The notes: a model not told the origin generated them from the letters alone. A DNA stretch of 39,251 nucleotides from Aphanizomenon flos-aquae FACHB-1287 (GCF_014698755.1 NZ_JACJTO010000041.1:1-39251), one strand, 5' to 3'. Shown: positions 15,634 to 24,531, counted from the stretch's first letter. Translations and numbers: made by a program.

Positions 15634-15825
15634 AAGTAAAATAACAATATTTACTGTAACCTAAAAGGTTACACTTGTCAATCCACAATATACGCTAAAT
15701 TTGGTAATTTTGAAAACTCATTGATTAGTATTTACAATACTTTACAAATAATCATTACCGTTATCATGGCAGAAAATGACAGAAACTGCCATACTATAGA
15801 AAAGAAAATTCAGCGAAATCACATT

Positions 15826-16055
15826 ATGAAAAGTATGAATATTTCCTTACCTGACACCATGCGCGATTATATAGAAAAGTAGCGCAAGGTGGTTACAGCA
15901 GTGCTAGTGAATATTTTCGGGAATTAATGCGACAAGACCAAAAACAGAGAGCCAACGAACGATTACAAACCATGCTTTTAGAAGGATTAAACTCAGGAAA
16001 TGCAACAGAAATGACTGCACAAGATTGGGAAGATATTCGTCAAGCAGTATTATAG
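15826..16055 (+). pseudogene. Frameshifted ParD-family antitoxin
   Basis: The reading starting at ATG 15826 gives MKSMNISLPDTMRDYIEK and meets TAG at 15880-15882. The rest of a typical ParD antitoxin continues in another frame from 15879 (VAQGGYSSASEYFRELMRQD to EDIRQAVL, stop at 16053-16055). A net change of two bases after EK (for example loss of part of a Gln codon) explains the break. The residues on both sides are otherwise family-like, so decay looks recent. No ParE toxin is found beside it. The next gene starts 30 bases later. Confidence 0.75.
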
Positions 16056-16085
16056 TAATAACATAATTCAAAAAAGGTAGTAATC

Positions 16086-16340
16086 ATGGTAATAAAAATT
16101 GCAGAAGTATCTAAAGATATTGACACCTTACCAGAAGAAGCGCAAATCTTACTACTAGATTTTATTCAATTACTTAAAAAACGTTATCCACAACCAGAAA
16201 ATCATCATCAAGAAAAAACCATCTATGAAAAATTTGATGAAATTGGATTAATTGGTTGTTGTGCTGTGGAAGAAAATTTATCAACCACATATAAAGAAGT
16301 TTTAGCTAATACATTACCCAATAAATATGATCATAGTTGA
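16086..16340 (+). CDS. DUF2281-type antitoxin-like protein
   Basis: An 84-residue protein with the helical DUF2281 head (IDTLPEEAQILLLDFIQLLKKR) and a short acidic C-terminus. It overlaps by 14 bases the start of a PIN-domain gene, the usual layout of antitoxin-toxin pairs of this type. It is intact, while the partner toxin carries a nonsense codon, so this may be an orphan antitoxin. It would bind and inhibit a PIN nuclease, by analogy with VapBC. Confidence 0.72.
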   Translation: MVIKIAEVSKDIDTLPEEAQILLLDFIQLLKKRYPQPENHHQEKTIYEKFDEIGLIGCCAVEENLSTTYKEVLANTLPNKYDHS

Positions 16341-16740
16341 TACAGGATTTTGGTTAGCTCTTATTGATCAAAAAGACACCTACCACGAAAGAGCAAAACA
16401 GGCTTTAAAAAAATACAATGAACCTTTAATTACAACATAGTGTGTTGTCACAGAAACCTGTTATCTTTTGCTAACTCGCAAAGGAGTTCAAGCTCAAGTT
16501 ACTTTTTTAAATAGTCTGGAAAAAGAATTATTTACAATCTTTAATTTAGAGCCTCACCATACTCCGCAAATTATTAAATTAATGCAAAAATATGCTAATC
16601 TACGGATGGATTTAGCTGATGCTTCCCTAGTAATTTTAGCTGAACATTTAGGGCATGGACGCATTTTTTCAGTAGATCAGCGTGACTTTAATACCTATCT
16701 TTGGAAGCAAACTTATCCTTTTGAAAATTTGCTATTTTGA
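16327..16740 (+). pseudogene. PIN-domain toxin inactivated by an in-frame TAG
   Basis: From ATG 16327 the frame reads MIIVDTGFWLALIDQKD (first catalytic Asp at residue 5) to PLITT, then TAG at 16438-16440 (codon 38). It resumes in the same frame with CVVTETCYLLLTRK (conserved Glu), MDLADASLVILAEHLG and FSVDQRDFNTY (remaining acidic residues), ending at 16740. PIN toxins often have Trp at this point, so TGG to TAG is the simplest explanation. All catalytic acidic residues survive in the broken frame. A TTG at 16468 could restart translation but would lack the first Asp. Confidence 0.8.
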
Positions 16741-16747
16741 AGTAATT

Positions 16748-16867
16748 ACCTGTATCTGTTCACATTATCTCACTCAAGAATTACTAGGGATTAGCGAAGC
16801 GCTGCTGCAAGCAGATCGTGTAAATATTCACCTCACCACCAAAATTATCACCCGAACTAAATCAAAT
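16748..16867. repeat. Dispersed repeat copy upstream of mazEF
   Basis: CCTGTATCTGTTCAC, ATTATCTCACTCAAG, ATTACTAGGGATT, then the palindromic insert directly (the CTAGAGCGAT normally before it is missing), GATCGTGTAAATATTCAC and CACCCGAACTAAATC. It lacks the leading hairpin. It lies eight bases after the dead PIN gene and 74 bases before mazE. Confidence 0.85.
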
Positions 16868-16941
16868 TCTATATTTACAAACTACTAGACTAAAAATATC
16901 AAATTAGGCTATACTACTTATAGTATGACCCTGGGTAGAAT

Positions 16942-17163
16942 ATGGCTAAAATCTCAATTTCATTGCCAGATGAACTACTAAATTACATTGACCAAAAAGT
17001 TGATAACCGTAGTGCGTTAATTGAAAGTCTTTTGAAACAATGGCAAGAACAAAAACAAAATGAAGCACTAGCCGCAGCTTGCGCTTTGGTTGATGAATTA
17101 GAATTAGGTTGGGAAAGTGAATGGCAAAATATAGCGATTACCGAATGGGAAGCATCTGGATAG
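16942..17163 (+). CDS. MazE-like ribbon-helix-helix antitoxin
   Basis: A 73-residue protein with the N-terminal RHH strand and helices MAKISISLPDELLNYIDQKV, the NRSALIESLLKQW segment, and an acidic C-terminal tail (DELELGWESEWQ) that would bind the toxin. Its 3' end overlaps the toxin start by 19 bases. An upstream TACTTATAGTATGAC palindrome-like stretch near 16912-16926 could be its operator; this is a guess. Confidence 0.82.
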   Translation: MAKISISLPDELLNYIDQKVDNRSALIESLLKQWQEQKQNEALAAACALVDELELGWESEWQNIAITEWEASG

Positions 17164-17492
17164 TAACATTTGGCCCATCCGTAGGTACAGAAATTCAAAA
17201 AACTCGTCCAGCAGTGATAATTTCTGGGACTTTGTTTAACAACCAACGCAGTAAAGTTACAGTTTTACCTTTTACTTCCGCAAAACCTAATAACCCCCGT
17301 ATTTCACCAGCAGTAGTGGAAGTACCTGCATCAGCACAAAACGGACTTTCTGTAGATAGTCTTTTGATATGTGTTGAACCAATGACTTTTGACAAAATTC
17401 GTTTAACGCAACAATTAGGAGAATTAGAAGCAGAATTATTAGAACAAGCACAAAATATTTTGCGTCGGTATCTGAGTTTAAATAACAATTAA
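17145..17492 (+). CDS. MazF/PemK-family mRNA interferase toxin
   Basis: A growth-inhibiting endoribonuclease of the MazF family. It opens MGSIWIVTFGPSVGTEIQ, then KTRPAVIISGTLFNNQ, VTVLPFTSA, GLSVDSLLICVEPMTFDKIR and a C-terminal helix. The RP-V-I-S and P-x-T motifs are those of MazF. I prefer the ATG at 17145 (115 residues) over 17121, because family members start just before the G-x-I-W strand. The frame is intact and follows mazE by overlap. Eight bases after its stop begins the duplicated fragment of the phosphoketolase-like gene. Confidence 0.88.
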   Translation: MGSIWIVTFGPSVGTEIQKTRPAVIISGTLFNNQRSKVTVLPFTSAKPNNPRISPAVVEVPASAQNGLSVDSLLICVEPMTFDKIRLTQQLGELEAELLEQAQNILRRYLSLNNN

Positions 17493-17499
17493 TTGTCTG

Positions 17500-17638
17500 A
17501 TGTTACGCAGTAATTGTAAGCGTGATTCTTTTGCCTGGAAGCGTGGGGAAACTACGGCTAGTGCGGGTGAGTTGATGGTTTTTAATGGTTTGACTGCGGA
17601 AGCGTTGACTAAGCGGGCTATTGAGTTGGTGCATTAAG
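17500..17638 (+). pseudogene. Direct repeat copy B: orphan 3' fragment of the phosphoketolase-like gene
   Basis: A 139-base fragment 137/139 identical to 10518-10656, covering the last 45 codons, the stop and one more base. It has no start and nothing upstream belongs to the enzyme, so it is a fragment. Beyond the repeat, both copies continue with weakly similar CTTTATAYCCC sequence offset by seven bases. It marks the right boundary of a segment bracketed by direct repeats. Confidence 0.92.
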
Positions 17639-17649
17639 ATAACTTTATA

Positions 17650-17677
17650 CCCCATCTAAGTTTTTACTTGCGTGGGG
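17650..17677. terminator. Hairpin after copy B
   Basis: CCCCA (17650-17654) can pair with TGGGG (17673-17677), with an inner AAGT/ACTT stem around TTTT. It sits 14 bases after the duplicated stop codon and may be the original 3' hairpin of the phosphoketolase-like gene before the segment was inserted. No strong T-run follows directly. Confidence 0.4.
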
Positions 17678-17753
17678 ATTGAGCAGTCATAAGTTTTTTT
17701 AAAAGATAGTGTTATAATAAGTTATTAATTATTTGCTTTGCTTAATTATAAAT

Positions 17754-18980
17754 ATGTATCAAAAAAGACAAGAAATAGAAGAAGCTATTTCTTCGCTTAA
17801 GCAACTTCTCTCTGATGAAGACGCGTTAGAAAGACATTTTCAAGAGTGGTTTGAGAACAATCCAATAGTATTTAATGCCCTTGGTTATAAAACATATTTA
17901 GCACACCCCGTTCTTAAGCTAGAAGATGAAGATACTTTAATTCCAGACTTTATTGTACAGAGAATAGATAACTTATGGGAAATTTTTGAGCTAAAATTAC
18001 CAAATACACAAATTCTGAAAGATAAGAAAACACGGCAAACATTTTATGCACCATTGCATGAATATATGCAACAATGTATTGATTATTCTAGATATTTTAA
18101 TGATAGATGGAATATAGAAAAGTTTTTACTAGACACAAATATACGTATTGATTCAAGTCCCAAGGCGAAGTTAATAGTAGGAAGGAATGAGGGCTTAGAT
18201 AGATATAAAGTTTCTGAACTGCTAAGTGATAGAGGTTATAAGGTAGAACTAATTACCTATGATGATATTATTAATAATTTAGAATTTCTAAAGGTAAATA
18301 CATTTACACAATATGAGGATCTTCCAGGATTAACCCTTCATTTTATTGTTTTGCTTAATCCTAGTGATTGGATAGGAAAATATCAAAATCATTTAGTAGC
18401 GATTGGTGGTAATTCTCGAAAAAATAGCGTGTCAGTCTATTTAGATGTCTCTGGTAATTTTTGTTTTGAGATTATTGATAATAATGGTACTTCTCACACG
18501 TCAAAAATTGATGGTGTCTCAAATATATTTGAGAAAAAGCAGTTGATGTATTTTATTCTTGAATTTGGCAGGGGCGATACTTACTCAATTACTTCAATAG
18601 AGGTGAATGGAAAATATCATTCTTTTAATATTATTGACCAGCTTGAAATTGATATTAATTCTTCTCCATTGCCAATAGTTATCGGTTCTGATAGTACAGG
18701 TAATGGTCAGAGTAAATTTGAAATGTTTGAGAAAATTATATTCCCAAAAACTCTGGCTCTGGAAGACAGAATATACATAAGAGAAAATGTATTTAGTTAT
18801 TATTTTAACGATGACTTTAATATAAAGCATGGAGTGAGATTTGATGGTCAACAATTTTTACGCTCAAATGCTCATCCAAACTTTTCATTTAATAAAAAAC
18901 TAAAGCCTTCAGATATGGTACAACCAGAATTAAATAAACAGCCACTATACGTTTCTGTTTTTTATGATCAAGCCAATTAA
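17754..18980 (+). CDS. Shedu-type (DUF4263) nuclease with a C-terminal LamG/concanavalin-like domain
   Basis: The first 160 of 408 residues match the Shedu SduA (DUF4263) nuclease: ERHFQEWFENNPIVFNALGY (26-45), then IPDFIVQR with D65 and EIFELKLP with E79-x-K81. This forms a PD-(D/E)xK site. EYMQQCIDYSRYF (103-115) and KAKLIVGR (137-144) follow, the last typical of DUF4263. Shedu nucleases cut nucleic acid in anti-phage defence. Residues about 191-350 are beta-rich (LTLHFIVLLNPSDWIGKY, VSVYLDVSGNFCFEI, YSITSIEVNGK, PIVIGSD, FEKIIFPKTL), resembling a LamG or concanavalin-like jelly roll. The ATG at 17754 is chosen over a TTG at 17733. A TATAAT lies at 17713-17718 without a clear -35. The nuclease call is fairly firm; the jelly-roll call is tentative. 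Confidence 0.75.
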   Translation: MYQKRQEIEEAISSLKQLLSDEDALERHFQEWFENNPIVFNALGYKTYLAHPVLKLEDEDTLIPDFIVQRIDNLWEIFELKLPNTQILKDKKTRQTFYAPLHEYMQQCIDYSRYFNDRWNIEKFLLDTNIRIDSSPKAKLIVGRNEGLDRYKVSELLSDRGYKVELITYDDIINNLEFLKVNTFTQYEDLPGLTLHFIVLLNPSDWIGKYQNHLVAIGGNSRKNSVSVYLDVSGNFCFEIIDNNGTSHTSKIDGVSNIFEKKQLMYFILEFGRGDTYSITSIEVNGKYHSFNIIDQLEIDINSSPLPIVIGSDSTGNGQSKFEMFEKIIFPKTLALEDRIYIRENVFSYYFNDDFNIKHGVRFDGQQFLRSNAHPNFSFNKKLKPSDMVQPELNKQPLYVSVFYDQAN

Positions 18981-19069
18981 ATTTGTTATGGTAGATTTCT
19001 TGTAATGTAAATAATGGGTTATGGTAGTAGTAGTTTGTAGGTTAGGTTGACACAAGGAAACCCAACAAT

Positions 19070-19246
19070 ACCCACCATTAATAACACTAAATTATAACCC
19101 AAAAACCCTGTATATGTTTACATTATCTCACTCAAGTATTACTAGGGATTACTAGAGCGATAGCGAAGCACTGCTGTAAGTAGTTCGCAGCATGACAGAT
19201 ACACCACCGCAAGATTCACCTCACCTGAGAATTATCACCGGGCTAT
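19070..19246. repeat. Dispersed repeat copy upstream of the Uma2 gene
   Basis: CCCACCATTAATAACACTAA leads into the core CCCTGTATATGTTTAC, ATTATCTCACTCAAG, ATTACTAGGGATTACTAG, and a diverged palindromic insert (GCACTGCTGTAAGTAG). The tail has AGCATGACAGATACACCA, ATTCACCTCACC and ATTATCACCGGGCTA. It fills most of the 18981-19286 gap; nothing else is seen there. Confidence 0.85.
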
Positions 19247-19286
19247 GAGTTATAATCAGAATTAAAGTCATAACCATAAAATTACT

Positions 19287-19880
19287 ATGACTATCCAAAC
19301 CTTAGACAAAACCACCACAATTTCCCAACAGCAATTTCTTCTACCTGGCCATTATACCTGGAAAGAATTTGAAATAATAGAAACCTTAACCGCAGACGCA
19401 GCAGGTTTGCGGATAACTTATCTTGATGGGTACATCGAATTTATGACGCTGAGTGAACAACATGAAATGATTAAAACCATTCTTGGTTTTTTACTAGAAT
19501 TATATTCCTGTGAAATAGGTATAAATCTGATTCCAGTAGGTAATGCTACTCGTCGCGCAAAAGAAAAAAATGCTTCCTTTGAACCTGATGAATCTTATTA
19601 CATCGGAGAGAAAAAAGCAAATCCAGATTTAGCAATTGAAATTAATATTACCAGTGGGAGTATTGATAAACTAGAAAAATATAAACGGTTTAATATTACC
19701 GAAGTCTGGTTTTGGGAAAATAATCAATTGTCCCTATATCATCTCAAAAATGATAATTATGAACAAATTAATCAAAGTGAACTATTACCAGAACTAGATA
19801 TAGATTTATTGACCAATTGTGTTTTAACACCTTCCATTATTGATGCAAAAACAGCATTTATTAAAGGTATTAAAAAATAG
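19287..19880 (+). CDS. Uma2/DUF820 family endonuclease
   Basis: A 197-residue PD-(D/E)xK-fold protein of the large cyanobacterial Uma2 (DUF820) family. It shows HYTWKEFEIIE, RITYLDGYIEFMT, HEMIKTILGFLLE, FEPDESYYIG and the catalytic block NPDLAIEINITSG (Asp, then Glu-x-Asn in place of the usual E-V-x-S/T-P-S), then KLEKYKRFNITEVWFWEN. Members are very numerous in filamentous cyanobacteria and often lie near mobile DNA; their cellular role is unproven. The start MTIQTLDKTT is typical. It is preceded by a dispersed repeat copy and followed by a short decamer repeat. Confidence 0.85.
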   Translation: MTIQTLDKTTTISQQQFLLPGHYTWKEFEIIETLTADAAGLRITYLDGYIEFMTLSEQHEMIKTILGFLLELYSCEIGINLIPVGNATRRAKEKNASFEPDESYYIGEKKANPDLAIEINITSGSIDKLEKYKRFNITEVWFWENNQLSLYHLKNDNYEQINQSELLPELDIDLLTNCVLTPSIIDAKTAFIKGIKK

Positions 19881-19930
19881 TAGTTCGTAAGTTGGGTTAA
19901 CACAACAAAACCCACCATTAACAACACTAA

Positions 19931-19960
19931 TCTGCGTTTATCCGCGTTCATCTGCGTTCC
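19931..19960. repeat. Three 10-bp short tandem repeats (TCTGCGTTTA type)
   Basis: TCTGCGTTTA, TCCGCGTTCA, TCTGCGTTCC in a row. Short tandem decamers of this type are frequent between genes in filamentous cyanobacteria. Confidence 0.8.
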
Positions 19961-20209
19961 TAAATTTTATATTTATTAAACATTGCTTTTAACAGTGGGG
20001 TTGCTGTAAAAATTATCAATTTTTATTACTAAATTAAATATTCTTCCTTCTCACTCATAGCATATTTTTATCAAATTCAGAACGAACAGGAAAAACTCAT
20101 ATTTAAAAACATGAAATTAAAATAATAACACTGTTTTTTTAGTAATTCTTCATACATATACAGATATTTAAATAATCAATAACTAATAATTAAACTTTAA
20201 AATGTCTTA

Positions 20210-20237
20210 GTTACATCAACTTTATATCTTTTGTAAC
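20210..20237. promoter_or_regulatory. Inverted repeat, possible operator of gap1
   Basis: GTTACA and TGTAAC are perfect inverted hexamers separated by 16 AT-rich bases, 77 bases before the gap1 start. It does not match the NtcA site GTA-N8-TAC. It could be a regulator site, but this is based on symmetry and position alone. Confidence 0.25.
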
Positions 20238-20253
20238 AGTAAAACCTAACTAA

Positions 20254-21339
<1,086 letters not shown>

Positions 21340-21541
21340 ATAATTATCATTTGTTAGTTTGTAATTATCTATTAAGAATAGATATTAACCCACTAATAAT
21401 AGTTAAGCATCTACTGTCAATAGTTAATAATCTATTGTTAACTGTTGGCAATCAATTGGCATTGTTTGACGATTCATTGTTAATTGCTTTTAATCAAAGC
21501 TTAATGGTGATTATTACTTTATCATTATTTTCTCTACAATT

Positions 21542-22972
21542 ATGCGACGTACCAAAATTGTCTGTACTATCGGACCTACAACATCTTCACCAGAAAATCT
21601 GGAAGCATTGGTAAAAGCAGGAATGAATATGGCGCGGCTAAACTTTTCTCATGGTGTACATGAATTTCATACTCAAACTTTTCATAACTTACGACAAATT
21701 AGCAAAGACTTACATAAACCAATTGCAATCATGCAAGATCTATGTGGTCCAAAAATTCGGTTAGGAAAATTACCACCAGAAGGATTAATGTTAGAAGCTG
21801 GTAACGAAGTAACATTTCTGTTGCAAGAAAAGGGAGAAACTATTGATAAACTACCCTTACCGTTACCTACCCTATTCGCAATGATTCGTCGTGGTGAACC
21901 AATCTTAATTAATGATGGTCGAGTGAAATTAACCGTTACCAGTCGTGATGCAGATAAAATTCAGGCTTATGTAAATATTGGGGGTTTGATTTCCTCTCAT
22001 AAAGGAGTGAATTTACCAGCAACTCCATTACCAGTTAGTGCAATTACTGAAAAAGATTTAGCTGATTTAAAACTTGGAATACAATTAGGAGTAGACTGGG
22101 TAGCAGTTTCTTTTGTTCGTTCTCCTCAAGACCTCGAACCAGCAAAGAGAATGATTGAAAGTGCCAGTTCAAAAATTCGGATTATTGCAAAAATTGAAAG
22201 AGCAGAAGCAGTAGAAAATTTAGATGCTATTTTAGAAGCTGCCGACGGAATTATGATTGCGCGTGGGGACTTAGGAGTAGAAGTGCCCATTTATAAAGTT
22301 CCGTTGATTCAAAAAGAAATTGCGCGTCGTTGTAACCAAATTGGTAAACCCGTAATTACAGCAACGCAAATGCTAGAATCAATGATTAGTGCGCCAGATC
22401 CCACTCGCGCCGAAGCCACAGACGTTGCTAACTCCATCTTAGATGGAACAGATGCAGTTATGCTATCTGGAGAGACAGCCATGGGAGAATATCCGATTGC
22501 TGCAGTACAAACAATGCACAATATTGCATTACAAACAGAAACAGCATTACAAGAAGGACAAAGACATTCTTGGATGCCGACAGCCGGTAGCTTAACAGTA
22601 ACAGAATCAGTATCTCAAGCGGTATGTCGAATTGCTTATGAAACAGGAGCTAAAGCAATTTTGTGTAATACAACATCAGGAGGTACAGCCAAACTAGTTT
22701 CTAAATACCGTCCCAGCACACCGATTATTGCGCTAACATCAGATTCTACAGCCTACCGTCAATTGGCATTATCCTGGGGTGTAGAACCCCTACTCATTCA
22801 ACCTGTTCACAATGCCGAAGAAATGTTTATGAATGTGGTAGAAACCGTTGTGGATAGTGGTTTAGTCCAGGAAGGAGACAAAGTTGTAATTACCTCTGGT
22901 GTCCCCATTGGTACACCAGGAACAACCAACTTAATTAAAGTGCATTGTATTGGACAGCCAATTATGCCTTAA
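21542..22972 (+). CDS. pyk: Pyruvate kinase
   Basis: Converts phosphoenolpyruvate plus ADP to pyruvate plus ATP, the last step of glycolysis. The 476-residue protein has MRRTKIVCTIGPTTSSPENL, GMNMARLNFSHG, MQDLCGPKIRLG, the signature RIIAKIERAEAVENLDAI, MIARGDLGVEVP, and the substrate motif ITATQMLESMI followed by PTRAEATDVANSILDGTDAV. The C-terminal allosteric domain is present and complete. No phosphohistidine (PEP-utiliser) extension is attached. The gene lies 202 bases after gap1; that gap contains AT-rich partial repeats (AATAGTTAA twice) and no clear promoter. Confidence 0.96.
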   Translation: MRRTKIVCTIGPTTSSPENLEALVKAGMNMARLNFSHGVHEFHTQTFHNLRQISKDLHKPIAIMQDLCGPKIRLGKLPPEGLMLEAGNEVTFLLQEKGETIDKLPLPLPTLFAMIRRGEPILINDGRVKLTVTSRDADKIQAYVNIGGLISSHKGVNLPATPLPVSAITEKDLADLKLGIQLGVDWVAVSFVRSPQDLEPAKRMIESASSKIRIIAKIERAEAVENLDAILEAADGIMIARGDLGVEVPIYKVPLIQKEIARRCNQIGKPVITATQMLESMISAPDPTRAEATDVANSILDGTDAVMLSGETAMGEYPIAAVQTMHNIALQTETALQEGQRHSWMPTAGSLTVTESVSQAVCRIAYETGAKAILCNTTSGGTAKLVSKYRPSTPIIALTSDSTAYRQLALSWGVEPLLIQPVHNAEEMFMNVVETVVDSGLVQEGDKVVITSGVPIGTPGTTNLIKVHCIGQPIMP

Positions 22973-23039
22973 CACATCTAAAATAGGTAGTTGATAATTC
23001 CTAATTAGGAAATTCTGATTCCCTGTTTCCTATTCCCTG

Positions 23040-23060
23040 ACCACTGACCACTAACCACTG
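23040..23060. repeat. Short tandem heptamer repeat (ACCACTG)
   Basis: ACCACTG, ACCACTA, ACCACTG in tandem, with degenerate units either side, directly before the tal ribosome site. This heptamer class is a well-known intergenic repeat of filamentous cyanobacteria. Confidence 0.8.
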
Positions 23061-23082
23061 ACTACAGACATTGGAGTATGTT

Positions 23083-24084
23083 ATGCCTAACAACTTACTA
23101 GAAGCGCTACGGGCAGTAACCGTTGTGGTAGCGGATACCGGAGATATCCAGTCAATTGAACAGTTTAAACCTCAAGATGCTACCACCAATCCCTCACTGA
23201 TTACCGCAGCGGCGCAAATGCCCGAATATCAGGATATAGTTGATCAAACATTACTCAAAGCTAAAAAAGATGCTGGTATAGGTGCTAGTTCAGCACAAGT
23301 AGTATCTCTGGCTTTTGACCGTTTAGCGGTATCCTTTGGATTAAAGATTTTGCAAATTATCCCCGGTCGTGTGTCTACAGAAGTAGATGCGCGGTTATCC
23401 TATGATACAGATGCTACTGTAGCTAAAGCCCGGTATTTGATTGGTCAGTATCAAGCTGCTGGTATTTCTAAAGAACGGGTTTTGATTAAAATTGCTTCTA
23501 CTTGGCAAGGTATCAAAGCTGGGGAAATTTTGGAAAAAGAAGGCATTCACTGTAACTTAACTTTACTATTTGGTCTGCACCAAGCGATCGCCTGTGCAGA
23601 AGCTGGTATAACTTTGATTTCTCCCTTCGTTGGTCGCATTCTTGACTGGTACAAAAAAGATACTGGCCGGAATAGCTATCCCGCAGCGGAAGATCCAGGT
23701 GTATTATCTGTCACTACAATTTATAACTACTTTAAAAAGTTTGGTTATAAGACTGAAGTGATGGGGGCTAGTTTCCGAAATACAGGCGAAATTACTGAAT
23801 TAACTGGGTGCGATTTGTTGACAATTTCTCCCGCTTTCTTAGCAGAATTACAAAATACTGTAGGAGAATTACCTCGGAAACTTGATCCTGCAAAGGTAGC
23901 AGATTTATCAATTGAGAAAATTTCTATTGATCAAGCTACTTTTGAGCAAATGCACAATGGCGATCGCATGGCTTCTGATAAACTAGCAGAAGGTATTGAT
24001 GGTTTTACCAAGGCCTTGATTTCCTTAGAACAACTGTTAACTGAAAGATTAGCCCGTTTGGAAACGCAGAAAGTAACTGCTTAA
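23083..24084 (+). CDS. tal: Transaldolase (TalB type)
   Basis: Moves a three-carbon unit between sugar phosphates in the pentose phosphate pathway. The protein (333 residues from ATG 23083) shows [29 protein letters not shown], the Schiff-base lysine in [13 protein letters not shown] (Lys136), [13 protein letters not shown] and [12 protein letters not shown]. The ATG is preceded by GGAG six bases upstream; a TTG at 23071 would add MEYV and is less likely. It stands 110 bases after pyk and its upstream gap carries a heptamer repeat. Two HIP1 sites lie in the gene. Many heterocystous cyanobacteria also have a tal in an fbp-tal-opcA-zwf group; this copy is separate. Confidence 0.94.
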   Translation: MPNNLLEALRAVTVVVADTGDIQSIEQFKPQDATTNPSLITAAAQMPEYQDIVDQTLLKAKKDAGIGASSAQVVSLAFDRLAVSFGLKILQIIPGRVSTEVDARLSYDTDATVAKARYLIGQYQAAGISKERVLIKIASTWQGIKAGEILEKEGIHCNLTLLFGLHQAIACAEAGITLISPFVGRILDWYKKDTGRNSYPAAEDPGVLSVTTIYNYFKKFGYKTEVMGASFRNTGEITELTGCDLLTISPAFLAELQNTVGELPRKLDPAKVADLSIEKISIDQATFEQMHNGDRMASDKLAEGIDGFTKALISLEQLLTERLARLETQKVTA

Positions 24085-24531
24085 TAATTAGCATCTCCGA
24101 AAATTAAATGTGCGTCGTTTGAAACCCTTGTAGAGATGTCCTATGGAACGTCTCTACATCTGTTTTTATAAAACATGGGGGAGAATCAGAAAGGAAGTTA
24201 AAAAGACTTTTCTTGATCAAGTATTGCCGTAAATCATCAAAGTATTGTAAAATAGACGAGGATAGCCGCGCACACCGCAGGTATCGCATAAAATGATTTT
24301 AGCGTATAACAATACGCAACAATAAAAAAAACTGAGTTAATTAACTTGTAAGCGAACACCAACAAGAAAATATCGGCAAAATTAATTATTAACAAAAATT
24401 AAAAAAGAGTATGGCTAACGCCAACCCTATCAGCACACCTAAATTTCTTTATTTTTGTTAGAGTGTTACCTTAAACCTGTTAGCTACCATTTTCCGTACT
24501 TCTGCTTTCTTCTAATTCTTAAACTTGCTAT
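24085..24531. other. Intergenic region between tal and dnaJ
   Basis: 447 bases without a supported gene. The left part carries a near-perfect inverted repeat (24129-24158). The right part is AT-rich leader to dnaJ; I find no CIRCE heat-shock operator and no clear -35/-10 pair. Confidence 0.45.
24129..24158. repeat. Inverted repeat TGTAGAGA...TCTCTACA
   Basis: Arms of 13 bases pair at 12 positions counting a G-U, around a TATG loop. It lies 45 bases after the tal stop and may act as a 3' hairpin. Related GTAGAGACGT palindromes are, from memory, widespread in cyanobacterial intergenic DNA. Confidence 0.7.

Noticed and set aside
16468-16740. 90-residue open frame starting at TTG as a separate gene
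   Set aside because: It is the same frame as the interrupted PIN gene after its TAG; it lacks the first catalytic Asp and has no ribosome site.
16682-16888. 68-residue open frame across the end of the PIN remnant and the repeat
   Set aside because: Out of frame with PIN and composed partly of the dispersed repeat.
10657-17499. Segment considered as a classical integrative element
   Set aside because: No integrase, recombinase, transposase or replication gene is visible inside, so only the repeat-bracketed structure is claimed.
20210-20237. Inverted repeat considered as an NtcA site
   Set aside because: The NtcA consensus is GTA-N8-TAC; here the arms are GTTACA/TGTAAC with a 16-base spacer.
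21351-21614. 87-residue open frame between gap1 and pyk
   Set aside because: Low-complexity Leu/Ile-rich translation of AT-rich spacer that runs into the pyk start; no ribosome site or family.
24104-24289. 61-residue minus-strand open frame in the tal-dnaJ gap
   Set aside because: It reads through the inverted repeat and has no recognisable residues or ribosome site.
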